A stretch of 64,000 nt of DNA, taken from Sphingobacterium sp. (GTDB lineage: Bacteria; Bacteroidota; Bacteroidia; Sphingobacteriales; Sphingobacteriaceae). The translations under genes and the position numbers were made by a program. Under the pieces are notes generated by a model that was given only the letters and a program-made list of their open reading frames with translations, made no database searches and had not been told where the DNA came from. The stretch lies in the NCBI GenBank assembly GCA_029239355.1, contig JAQZAZ010000001.1:124001-188000 (forward strand). Reading direction: 5' to 3'. Below, in pieces: positions 40,694-48,578 of this stretch; position 1 is the first letter of the stretch, and the number at the start of each line of letters is the position of its first letter.

Positions 40694-43038
40694 GTCCGTA
40701 TTTCTAAGATTTTATGAGTAGGGGACGTTGATGTCCCCTGAATTTTAACTTCTATTGTAGAAGTCTTGGAAATTTCTTTTGGAAGTTCAATTTGTATGGT
40801 TTTAACTTCTAATTGATTGCCTTTGTTTTTTAACGTTTCGACAAGGATTCCATTGACCAAAATTTCGGTAGTACGTGCAGCGGTGTCTGTACTAAATTTT
40901 AAAAATAGCATACTATTATTGGTATTTTTCATCTGGTAACTGAACCAGCCCTTGGCTTCACGCCAACGGGTATCTTCCGTTACGCCGGCGTTGCTATTTT
41001 CTTCGCGAAAGAAGTGATCTGACTCAGGTTGTTGTTCACCAGGAGTCACCTTGTCAATAGTAATAGCCGTCAAGGCCAAGCTTTCGCGTTCATCGCGATC
41101 GATTTTCTCTTGTTGTTCCTGAAGTTGCGCTGCTGTTGCCTGTGGCCAGTATAGAATATATCGGCTATCGTGGATACCATAGAAAGGTTCCAATTCCATT
41201 TTAAGGCTATCTTTACCCTGACGAAGTCCGTTAAGCGTGAAGTGTAACGGTTTGGATGAGATCCGATGCACGAGCGATGGAATTGCGTCGGGATGGGTTG
41301 TCAGAATAGGAACATCACGCAAAGGAACTTGCTTGCCAGAAGCAATATGGCCCATCCGGCTGTCGTCAGCCTTGAGTCCCCGTAAATCTTCTGTACCTGA
41401 ACGGGCTGCAAGTACAATGGGGCCACATAATATACTGAAATAATTACTTTGATCAGGTAACTGTTCGACATGGATGCCCATTGGCAGTTCCATTCGTAAC
41501 AGATCTCCAGGCTTCCAAGTACGTTTTATTTTGAGATGTGTTGCTGTAGAATCGGTCACTGTATAGGAGGTTCCGTTAATTGAAATAGTTGGTATGGAAG
41601 TAAGCCAAGTAGGTTTGCGCAAGTACAACGTAAACTCCCGCTTCCGTTGCGTATTTATTTTAAGCGTTGTATAAGCTTCCTTTGGAAAGTTGTTGTCTTG
41701 GATAATCTCGACACCTTTTTCTCTCCAATTTAATCGTGACGGAATAAAGAGATTGACGTACAACTCATCGTGTTTATGTGCATATATCATCTCACCATAT
41801 TTGGCGTGACTTTCCATTCCCGAACCTACACAGCACCACATGCTTGTTTGGGGCTGTGAATAAACGCGATAATGTCCGGGACGTATTTGTGTAAAATACA
41901 CGAATCCGCCATGTTGGGGATGTTGGGTGGACAGGATGTGATTGTATAATGCACGTTCATAAAAATCCAGATATTTACCCTGTTGGTCTGTCCTATACAA
42001 CATTTTTGTCAACCGCAACATGTTATACGTATTACAAGTCTCAGGTCCTTCGATGCTATGGACCATTTTGGAGAAATCGTCGATCGGATTAAAATGTTCA
42101 CTGACGCTATTTCCACCAATGGCAATCGAGCGATGTTGTACAACATTGTCCCAAAAGTAACGTACTGCTTCGGTCAGCTGCTGATCATCAGAGAGCTCAG
42201 CAATCCTTCTGAAACCCAGGACTTTTGGGATTTGCGTATTGGCATGTAATCCGGTTAATTTATCACGGTGTTCCATAAGTGGCATTAAGATGGACTGGTG
42301 ACTGAATTTTCGCGCAAGTTGGAGGTAGCTGGAATTTTGGGTAATTGCGGCGACATCTGCAAAAACCTCGTTGAGTCCACCGTGTTCGCTGCGTAACATA
42401 TCCTGTATTTGTGCTTCAGACAATTGAGAAACCAATTGTACAGCCCAGTCTGTCATGCGAATCAGCATGTTTTTGGCGGTCTGATCCCCGGTCAATAAGT
42501 AGGCATCACGTAATCCGGCATAAGTTTTATGAATATTATAAAGCGGAACCCACTTGTCATTTAGGCTAAAGGTTCCTGATCGGATATTACCTTTTTGAAT
42601 TTCTTTCCAAATAAGTTTACCCCCAGGTACTCCGCCAATATATCCATTACCGTTGGCATCCTGACATTGTTTCAGATTGGAAATCATGTAATCAAGTCGT
42701 TCTTTAATTCGGGAATCTCCAGTTGATGCATACATATAGGAGAGAGCAGAAAGATAATGGCCACCTATATGTCCATCCAAACCTGTGTTTTCCCAGTTCG
42801 TATAGGAGTCTTTCTTAGTGGGCAAACCGGCTTCACGCATAAAGGGGGCTAATAGGCGATCTTGATCCATCTCAAGTAAATACGATAGATCGAGCTGCTC
42901 AGCCTGCTTAAAAGGGCTGGGCAATAATCGGACATCCTCTATAGCGAAATACTTCAATGATTTGGAAATTTGTGCATATAAGGGCAGGCTAAAAGTTGTC
43001 GCAAAAATAAGATGGAAGAGGCTACTTTTTAATTTCAT
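40678..43038 (-). CDS. GH127/GH146-type beta-L-arabinofuranosidase
   Basis: 786 residues with signal peptide to YAQ. The alpha/alpha barrel shows LLPSPFKQAEQLDLSYLLEM, RLLAPFMREAGLP and GLDGHIGGHYLSALSYMYAS. Zinc-thiolate catalytic residues match the family: Glu333 and Cys335 in GPETCNTYNMLRL and the Cys402-Cys403 pair in MWCCVGSG, the first Cys of the pair being the nucleophile. C-terminal domains follow, including a DUF4986-like part. The length of nearly 800 residues is closer to GH146 than to the shorter GH127 HypBA1 type. It hydrolyses beta-L-arabinofuranosides, which complements the alpha-specific GH43 and GH51 enzymes. It is transcribed towards the main block from its own promoter. Confidence 0.92.
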   Translation of the reverse strand: MKLKSSLFHLIFATTFSLPLYAQISKSLKYFAIEDVRLLPSPFKQAEQLDLSYLLEMDQDRLLAPFMREAGLPTKKDSYTNWENTGLDGHIGGHYLSALSYMYASTGDSRIKERLDYMISNLKQCQDANGNGYIGGVPGGKLIWKEIQKGNIRSGTFSLNDKWVPLYNIHKTYAGLRDAYLLTGDQTAKNMLIRMTDWAVQLVSQLSEAQIQDMLRSEHGGLNEVFADVAAITQNSSYLQLARKFSHQSILMPLMEHRDKLTGLHANTQIPKVLGFRRIAELSDDQQLTEAVRYFWDNVVQHRSIAIGGNSVSEHFNPIDDFSKMVHSIEGPETCNTYNMLRLTKMLYRTDQQGKYLDFYERALYNHILSTQHPQHGGFVYFTQIRPGHYRVYSQPQTSMWCCVGSGMESHAKYGEMIYAHKHDELYVNLFIPSRLNWREKGVEIIQDNNFPKEAYTTLKINTQRKREFTLYLRKPTWLTSIPTISINGTSYTVTDSTATHLKIKRTWKPGDLLRMELPMGIHVEQLPDQSNYFSILCGPIVLAARSGTEDLRGLKADDSRMGHIASGKQVPLRDVPILTTHPDAIPSLVHRISSKPLHFTLNGLRQGKDSLKMELEPFYGIHDSRYILYWPQATAAQLQEQQEKIDRDERESLALTAITIDKVTPGEQQPESDHFFREENSNAGVTEDTRWREAKGWFSYQMKNTNNSMLFLKFSTDTAARTTEILVNGILVETLKNKGNQLEVKTIQIELPKEISKTSTIEVKIQGTSTSPTHKILEIRTLRSD

Positions 43039-43128
43039 TTTATTGCAATTTATAGTCTATAATCAGCATTAAGAAAGCATGCTTTTATTTGGTTAGCGAT
43101 CTGACGAAATGTATATTGACCGACATAT

Positions 43129-43136
43129 CAAAGATA
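43129..43136 (-). promoter_or_regulatory. Putative -7 element of the GH127/146 gene
   Basis: On the minus strand TATCTTTG matches TAnnTTTG and lies about 90 bp upstream of the ATG at 43038. A clear -33 TTTG is missing, which fits regulated expression by an activator. Confidence 0.4.
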
Positions 43137-43379
43137 TAAATTCGGTTACATTTATTAAGTGTTTTTTTTACATTTATTTAATATGTGTCAACTTTCCTTG
43201 AACAGTTAATTCATAAACGGCGTTTTAGGTAATCATCTTCCTATATAGTGTGCGCTGCGCATTCCTCTTCGCCATAAAAATACCGATAGCTGTAAAATTT
43301 ATTGAAATAGTTCGTTTTTTGAAACAATTTCTGATTACATATTGTCTTATGGTTAATTGAACGATTAAAACATGTACTT

Positions 43380-43553
43380 ATGAAAAGAATAATTCCTTTT
43401 ACTTTAATGTCGAGTTTACTGGTACTCGTTTCTAGCTGTGCTGCGATTGAAGGCATATTTAAAGCCGGTGTTTGGTCCGGTATATTGATGGTGGTGGTTG
43501 TAGTAGCAATTATTATTTGGATTATTAGCAAATTGTTTGGTGGATCTAAGTGA
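43380..43553 (+). CDS. 57-residue membrane lipoprotein, conserved small Bacteroidota type
   Basis: The frame reads MKRIIPFTLMSSLLVLVSSC, a signal with a lipobox (VSSC, Cys20), then AAIEGIFKAGVWSGIL, one strongly hydrophobic helix (MVVVVVAIIIWII), and ends KLFGGSK. Small proteins of this shape with a FKAG.W.G motif and a SKLFGG ending occur widely in Bacteroidota and are often misannotated as phosphatidate cytidylyltransferase. Function unknown. It is divergent from the GH127/146 gene. Confidence 0.8.
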   Translation: MKRIIPFTLMSSLLVLVSSCAAIEGIFKAGVWSGILMVVVVVAIIIWIISKLFGGSK

Positions 43554-43591
43554 TATAAATAGATCGCTAATTTATTACGTGCAATAAGCGC

Positions 43592-44350
43592 TTAAATCTT
43601 TTCAACTAGATATTTCCAGTATCGTTTGGGGACATGTCTTAAATGCAATTTCAAATTCTTCCGGGATTCGATAGTAGTGCTTTTAAAATAGGTCTTCCAA
43701 AGGTGCTGGAATTCTTTTTCTTTGGGATCGAGGTCGACTTCAATGCAATAAGGATCCTGAATATCTTGTCCATGAATGTGGGATACTTCCTGTACGGTGC
43801 GACCGTTATAATAAAAACCATAATTGCGCCGAATATCATAGATCAACCATTGCTGATCGGCGAAGCGGTTCTTGAAAAAATCGATAACAAGTGGAATAAC
43901 ATTAAAATCTGGTTCTACAATAGCGGTATAAAGATTGTTATAGGATTTGACAAATCGTATAAATGCTTTCATCCTGTGCCTCTCCCGGCTTATTTTCTTA
44001 ATGCTTTGATGTAGACGCAGCAAGTCTGGTCTACCATAATTTTGCATGTCCAGATGCTGCGATTTAAAAAGCTCCACGATAAGCCGAAATCCGTTCGTCC
44101 ATTCCAATGAATTATCGGCTAGGAAATTATGATAAAATAGCTTTGCATTATGTCTTCCAATTATTTTCTCCATCCCCGTAGCAATACGCAATGCTTTCAT
44201 TGAACAGCTGGGAATCTCACGTTTCTCGGAAAAGATATTCGCTACCATTAATTGTTGTGTTGTCGGTATAACATCGAATTCTTTTCGTTCAAAAGCTTCA
44301 AAAACACAAGATAAATAGCCGCAATAACTTCCATCGAAAATATAGTTCAT
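43592..44350 (-). CDS. DUF4130-type DNA-metabolism protein (TIGR03915-like)
   Basis: 252 residues. The opening YIFDGSYCGYLSCVFEAFERKE, the central LLRLHQSIKKISRERHRMKAFIRF and the late WLIYDIRRNYGFYYNGRTVQEV match the family called probable DNA metabolism protein. Its ATG overlaps the stop of the upstream radical SAM gene by 4 bp (ATGA), so the two are translationally coupled. The family nearly always occurs with that radical SAM protein and is inferred to take part in DNA repair or modification. The biochemical role is not established. Confidence 0.88.
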   Translation of the reverse strand: MNYIFDGSYCGYLSCVFEAFERKEFDVIPTTQQLMVANIFSEKREIPSCSMKALRIATGMEKIIGRHNAKLFYHNFLADNSLEWTNGFRLIVELFKSQHLDMQNYGRPDLLRLHQSIKKISRERHRMKAFIRFVKSYNNLYTAIVEPDFNVIPLVIDFFKNRFADQQWLIYDIRRNYGFYYNGRTVQEVSHIHGQDIQDPYCIEVDLDPKEKEFQHLWKTYFKSTTIESRKNLKLHLRHVPKRYWKYLVEKI

Positions 44351-45603
44351 GAAAATAGTGTTAACTGTGTTTGCGAATTGATCAACTTAGGCCGGGGATT
44401 ATATTCAAGAATAGACTTTTTGATCTGCTCGGGATAGTGAAATCCGGTGCTAACGATGCTGTCTTGGCAAATCATAAAGTATTTGGCCCTATTAAAAGCA
44501 ATCCCGAGTTTACGTAATTGAAATTCTTTTAATTTTCCATATTTGCGTGCCTGCACGATTTTATTTGCAGATTGTCTTCCTATTCCTGGTATTCGGATAA
44601 TCCAACTATAATCGGCGCTATTGATATCTATCGGAAAAAACTGAGGATTACGCAGCGCCCAGGCCAGCTTGGGGTCTATATCCAATTCAAGCTGCTGATG
44701 CTTGTTGTTTAAAATCTCATTCAAGGAGAAACCATAGAACCGTAACAACCAGTCTGTCTGATACAATCTGTTTTCACGTATCAACGGTGGGGTGGTGCCA
44801 ATTTGTGGAAGGCTGCTATCCGTTGCGTTGATCGGTATATAACCCGAATAATAAACCCGCTTAAGCTGATAATCCTTGTAAAACTCGTTGGCAGTCTGCA
44901 TAATCTGTAGGTCTGTTTCCGGGGTGGCACCGATGACCATCTGCGTACTTTGACCTGCTGGGACAAATAGTGGAGCTTTTTTAACAATCTTTTTATGCTG
45001 TTGGACGTTGAGGATTTCATTTTGAACAATTGCCAAGGGTTCACGGACGGATTTATGATCCTTTTCCGGGGCTACAAGCTTTAATCCTTCTTCTGTGGGA
45101 ATTTCAAGATTGACACTCATCCGATCTACATAAAGTCCTGCTTCCTTCAATAAAGACTCGCTTGCTCCCGGAATAGCTTTTAAATGGATATAACCATTAA
45201 ACCTTTCTTCTGTCCGAAGTTTTTTTACTACCAGCATTAACCTTTCCATCGTATAATCTGCAGATTTGAAAATACCGGAGCTCAGAAAGAGCCCTTCAAT
45301 ATAATTCCTGCGGTAAAAGTTCATTGTCAGATCGACCACCTCCTTAACTGAAAATGCTGCACGTTGAACATCATTGCTGCGCCTACTGACGCAAAATGAA
45401 CAATCGTAAATGCAGTAGTTTGTCATCAAAATTTTCAACAAAGAGACACAACGCCCATCTTCGGTATAGGTATGGCAGATCCCACTCGCTGATGCATCCC
45501 CGACGCCGCCGTTATTTTTTCGTTTTCCCCCGCTGGAGCTGCAACTAACATCATATTTAGCCGCGTCAGCTAAGATTCTCAACTTCTCATCAAATCCGAA
45601 CAT
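44347..45603 (-). CDS. Putative DNA modification/repair radical SAM protein (TIGR03916-like)
   Basis: 418 residues from ATG 45603, which starts MFGFDEKLRILADAAKYDVS; an upstream TTG would add 18 unrelated residues. The iron-sulfur motif is C64-x3-C68-x2-C71 (NYCIYDCSFC). A C-terminal helix-hairpin-helix-like stretch (IIRIPGIGRQSANKIVQARK) suggests DNA contact. Other conserved parts are CSSSGGKRKN and GICHTYTEDGRC. The following DUF4130 gene overlaps it by 4 bp. The family is proposed to modify or repair DNA; the substrate is unknown. Confidence 0.9.
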   Translation of the reverse strand: MFGFDEKLRILADAAKYDVSCSSSGGKRKNNGGVGDASASGICHTYTEDGRCVSLLKILMTNYCIYDCSFCVSRRSNDVQRAAFSVKEVVDLTMNFYRRNYIEGLFLSSGIFKSADYTMERLMLVVKKLRTEERFNGYIHLKAIPGASESLLKEAGLYVDRMSVNLEIPTEEGLKLVAPEKDHKSVREPLAIVQNEILNVQQHKKIVKKAPLFVPAGQSTQMVIGATPETDLQIMQTANEFYKDYQLKRVYYSGYIPINATDSSLPQIGTTPPLIRENRLYQTDWLLRFYGFSLNEILNNKHQQLELDIDPKLAWALRNPQFFPIDINSADYSWIIRIPGIGRQSANKIVQARKYGKLKEFQLRKLGIAFNRAKYFMICQDSIVSTGFHYPEQIKKSILEYNPRPKLINSQTQLTLFS

Positions 45604-45682
45604 AATCAATATCTTAGTAATAATAGTAAAATTACTAATTATTTTAGTATATTGCAATAGCGGGAATAAATAAAACTGCTAG

Positions 45683-45699
45683 TGTCCGGCAAGCGGACA
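45683..45699. repeat. Short inverted repeat upstream of the PNPOx-like gene
   Basis: TGTCCG (45683-45688) and CGGACA (45694-45699) are separated by 5 bp. The site lies between the radical SAM gene and the PNPOx-like gene, about 200 bp upstream of the latter. It may be an operator or a small mobile-element scar; nothing else supports either. Confidence 0.25.
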
Positions 45700-45900
45700 G
45701 ATTGGGAGTGCTATTTTTTTGCGTGTAGACGTTACAGTATTTGGTAGAAGTCCTACTAATGCATCTTTCCTTTGGCTGGCGAACTTTAATGATTTCGCCT
45801 ATTAAGTTATTCTCTAATATCGCTCTCTGATGTCAGTAAAGGGTTAAAAGTTAATTGAACCATTTGGAACGAGCAGTTGTTCAATAATAAACAATATACT

Positions 45901-46407
45901 ATGGCAGAGAAAAACATAAACAATCAGGAAGCATTGGATAAGTTGAAATCCATTGTAGATCAGATCGACGTGGGCACAATTTGCTCTTTTGGTAAGGAAT
46001 CCATCTATCCGCATGGTGTCCCGATGAGTAGACAAGAAGTGGATAACCAGGGAAATATATGGTATATATGCTCTGCGCAAAGCGACACGTATAAGAATAT
46101 TGAGAATGATCCACGGGTCTCGGTCTTTTATGCTGACCCCAAAAATTACACCTTTTTAAGTATTAATGGTACAGCTAACCTGTCCAGAGATCAGGCTAGG
46201 ATCGATCGTTACTGGAACAAAATGATGGAAGGTTGGTTTGAAAAAGGGAAAGAAGATCCTAACATCAGATTGTTGTGCGTATCTCCTCAGGAGGCCCATT
46301 ATTGGGATTCAAATTCAAACATGCTTGTTAACCTCTTTAACATGTTAAAGGCAACGATAACTGGAAATATCGAAGATATTGGCGAGGAGGGTGATTTAAA
46401 CCTCTAA
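45901..46407 (+). CDS. General stress protein, pyridoxamine-5'-phosphate-oxidase-like split barrel
   Basis: 168 residues from ATG 45901 (MAEKNINNQEALDKLKSIVD), preferred over a TTG 24 bp upstream. The flavin-binding split-barrel pattern is seen in GTICSFGKESIYPHGVPMS, IWYICSAQSDTYKNIENDPR, VSVFYADPKNYTFLSINGTA and WNKMMEGWFEKGKEDPNIRL. This matches the general-stress-protein-26-like group, which binds flavin or F420-like cofactors; the reaction is unknown. It is followed by a strong terminator, so it is probably monocistronic. Confidence 0.88.
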   Translation: MAEKNINNQEALDKLKSIVDQIDVGTICSFGKESIYPHGVPMSRQEVDNQGNIWYICSAQSDTYKNIENDPRVSVFYADPKNYTFLSINGTANLSRDQARIDRYWNKMMEGWFEKGKEDPNIRLLCVSPQEAHYWDSNSNMLVNLFNMLKATITGNIEDIGEEGDLNL

Positions 46408-46520
46408 ACCAGATCTCAAATTCAGCGCATCTTGGATACTGCTTCTCAAAGGCTGTTGAAAAAGTTAACTAAAGGGAGGGAGTATCCACCAAAAGAAGAT
46501 ACATGATCCTTGGACAATGA

Positions 46521-46562
46521 GAGCGAAAAGTCTACTCAAATAGTTCTGTAGACTTTTTGCTC
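46521..46562 (+). terminator. Strong rho-independent terminator after the PNPOx-like gene
   Basis: A 15-bp stem with one G-U pair (46521-46535 with 46548-46562) contains the TTTTT run in its 3' arm. It lies about 115 bp after the stop at 46407. Confidence 0.75.
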
Positions 46563-46766
46563 TTATATCGATTATTTACCTGTCTTCATATTCAATAGCT
46601 ATTTAGCTGAGGTAGAATGGTGTGACTTCGAATTCGTGTAGCCCCGAAAAAGTGGTTGGATTTTAAGATATTCGCTATACGATTTAAAAATATATTTGAT
46701 GAAATCAGCAATTGCTTAATTAGTTTGTATATTTGGTCATACTATATTGACCAAAATATTGATATT

Positions 46767-47024
46767 ATGAAAGAGAAAGAACTGAATGAATTGACCGACC
46801 AAGAATTATTAGAAAGAAAAAAAAAGCAAAAAAGTAACAAACTGATCAATGCTGTTCTTGTAGGGTTTTGTGCCGGGGTGATTGTTTACGGTATTGCTAA
46901 CAAGGGGATCACAATTTTTACATTTATGCTACTCGTCATGGGAGCTTGGGCTTTTATGCGCTGGAAGAAAACCGATGAAGCGCTCGATAATGAACTGAAA
47001 ACCCGAAATCTGAGTAATAAATAA
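46767..47024 (+). CDS. Small two-helix membrane protein
   Basis: 85 residues from ATG 46767; upstream codons back to a TTG are AT-rich leader. The N-terminus is charged (MKEKELNELTDQELLERKKK), followed by two hydrophobic helices (INAVLVGFCAGVIVYGIA and ITIFTFMLLVMGAWAFM) and a basic-acidic tail. The ELTDQELLE opening is common among small Bacteroidota membrane proteins of unknown function. A TATATTTG element at 46728-46735, 32 bp before the ATG, fits a promoter. Confidence 0.7.
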   Translation: MKEKELNELTDQELLERKKKQKSNKLINAVLVGFCAGVIVYGIANKGITIFTFMLLVMGAWAFMRWKKTDEALDNELKTRNLSNK

Positions 47025-47038
47025 CGAAGAAAATAAAA

Positions 47039-47065
47039 ACACCGAAGCTCTCAACACTTCGGTGT
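47039..47065 (-). terminator. Terminator of the DUF2383 gene
   Basis: ACACCGAAG (47039-47047) pairs with CTTCGGTGT (47057-47065). On the minus strand the stem is followed by a T-rich tail (GTTTTTATTTTC), so it ends the transcript from 47570; it could also stop the plus-strand gene at 47024. Confidence 0.65.
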
Positions 47066-47102
47066 CGTGAAGAAGTTCACTACCAATTGGATTGGCAATT
47101 AT

Positions 47103-47570
47103 TTATAAAGAAGCATTGTCGCGTAGCATTTTTATAGTGTCGTGAGCTTCGAGCTGTTTGTTTAGCTGTATAGTCAACACATTTTTAACATTTGGAGATA
47201 GCTCGTCAGCCTCTTCGCCCAAAACTTTTTGATAGGTTGCTTTAAAAGCATCTTCGCCTTTTTCACAGCTTTCCAATAAGCTTTTTTTATCGTTGCCTGT
47301 AATGTTAACCTTAATACCCATCCAAGCTCTAAAAAGCTTTCCACTTAGCATCGTACTATCTGTCGGCTCTTTTCCTTCCAATTCTACATAAGGGGTTAGA
47401 TCTGCGATAAATGACTCGGATTGTGCGACATATTTTGTAAAATCTGGTTCCAGTTCATGGAGGCCGTGAGCATGCGCCAATTCAATTGCTTTCTTATAAC
47501 CTTCGATTCTATCATTGTTTATCTTGATAATATCGTTGATGATTGCTGGGTTATTGATGTTATTTTCCAT
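47103..47570 (-). CDS. DUF2383 (PA2169-type) four-helix-bundle protein
   Basis: 155 residues from ATG 47570 (MENNINNPAIINDIIKINND). The helical pattern with GYKKAIELAHAHGL, SESFIADLTPYVELEG and the C-terminal VLTIQLNKQLEAHDTIKMLR matches the DUF2383 ferritin-like helical bundles. The second helix pair has AWMGIKVNITGNDKKSLLESCEKGED, typical of the family. Such proteins are often induced by stress; no catalytic role is known. It lies near other small stress-type genes. Confidence 0.85.
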   Translation of the reverse strand: MENNINNPAIINDIIKINNDRIEGYKKAIELAHAHGLHELEPDFTKYVAQSESFIADLTPYVELEGKEPTDSTMLSGKLFRAWMGIKVNITGNDKKSLLESCEKGEDAFKATYQKVLGEEADELSPNVKNVLTIQLNKQLEAHDTIKMLRDNASL

Positions 47571-47751
47571 ATTTAATTTTGATTTATTTCTAATTGAAAA
47601 ACATGCCGATATACTGCTTCGTTTGCCAAGGATGAGATTCACGTATTTAACCTGTGTCTACGTATTTGTATCAATTGTAGGTCGAAAAGGTACGTGAATG
47701 ATCACAAAAACTGTTATTCAACTAATATTGTATCCCTCGATAACTGTATTT

Positions 47752-47997
47752 TTAAACGTTAATTTCACCTGAGAGATCAGGTTCATCATTATTATCTTTT
47801 TTCTCTTGTTCGGCCTGAGCTTCTTCTGGGTCATGAGTGCGATCATCTTTAATACCGGACAAATCCGTATTTGGGTCTTCATGGTCTTCTTCAGTATCCG
47901 CTATACGATCGTCTTCGTCTGTCGAGGAATATCCTTCGCTCGGTTCGGTAAGATCTGGACTGGGGTCTCTTGGATCTGGATTAGGAATAGCGGCCAT
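47752..47997 (-). CDS. Small acidic, proline/aspartate-rich protein of unknown function
   Basis: 81 residues from ATG 47997 (MAAIPNPDPRDPSPDLTEPS). The sequence is dominated by D, E, P and S with repeated TD/ED clusters and no hydrophobic segment, so it is probably disordered and cytoplasmic. An ATG further upstream would add hydrophobic residues unlike the rest. Similar acidic mini-proteins beside stress genes are seen in Sphingobacteriaceae, but I cannot name a family. Overlapping open frames on the other strand look less protein-like. Confidence 0.5.
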   Translation of the reverse strand: MAAIPNPDPRDPSPDLTEPSEGYSSTDEDDRIADTEEDHEDPNTDLSGIKDDRTHDPEEAQAEQEKKDNNDEPDLSGEINV

Positions 47998-48111
47998 GAT
48001 AAAGATGAACATACCTGGATGCACAACTTGTCGGTTAATGAGTGTTATCATACAACGATTTTTAAATAGAACCGTACGGCCCCCCCCATAGTTGACCGAA
48101 GTAATACTCAA

Positions 48112-48491
48112 TATATTGAATTTTTCTACTTGTTTTTTTGCGACATGACTAAATTTTTCACTATGGGGAAAGTAAACTTTGTTATGAATCTCCCCAGGGG
48201 TAGCGTATCAGCATGGGTAAGGTCATTGGATGGAGCGTAGCGGGCTCACGGATAGCGTTGATAATTCCCTTTGGAAGAGTGCTTCTTGTTAGCTGATGAT
48301 CGTTATCTAAGGGATAACGTGTCGGTACGGTAGATATTTAAGCGAAAAAGGTAATATTAAAATGTACGGTTATATTTCCTGGTTTACTAGGGCGCAAGTC
48401 AAAAATCAGCGATTTATGATGGTGGGCTTAAAAAAGTATATAAAACTAGTACTGATTTTCTGTGCAGATGAGCCATCAACTAGTTCATTAA
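48112..48491. other. Gap without recognised gene
   Basis: No frame gives a recognisable protein. A loose inverted pair (TGGGGA near 48162 and TCCCCA near 48190) may form a weak hairpin. The gap ends in the strong bidirectional terminator next to the desaturase gene, so an unannotated plus-strand transcript could end there. Confidence 0.3.
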
Positions 48492-48528
48492 TAACAAAAA
48501 ACAGCTATCCATTAGCTGTTTTTTGTTA
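48492..48528. terminator. Bidirectional terminator downstream of the desaturase gene
   Basis: A 16-bp perfect stem (48492-48507 with 48513-48528) has a 5-nt loop TCCAT. The stem starts with A-rich and ends with T-rich sequence (AAAAAACAGCTA...TAGCTGTTTTTT), giving a U tract on either strand. It lies 50 bp after the desaturase stop. Confidence 0.85.
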
Positions 48529-48578
48529 ATTAGCCTTGTCGGCTTAATACCTATTAGTTGGTGTTTGTTTTAAAAAAT

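Noticed and set aside
47637-47675. Repeated ACGTATTT motif upstream of the DUF2383 gene
   Set aside because: The two copies are short and AT-rich and have no second occurrence at another gene, so they were not called an operator.
47806-48091. Open frames opposite the small acidic protein
   Set aside because: They have the W/F/I/S-rich composition expected from the complement of acidic codons and no start of their own; the minus-strand frame is the better choice, though it is itself uncertain.
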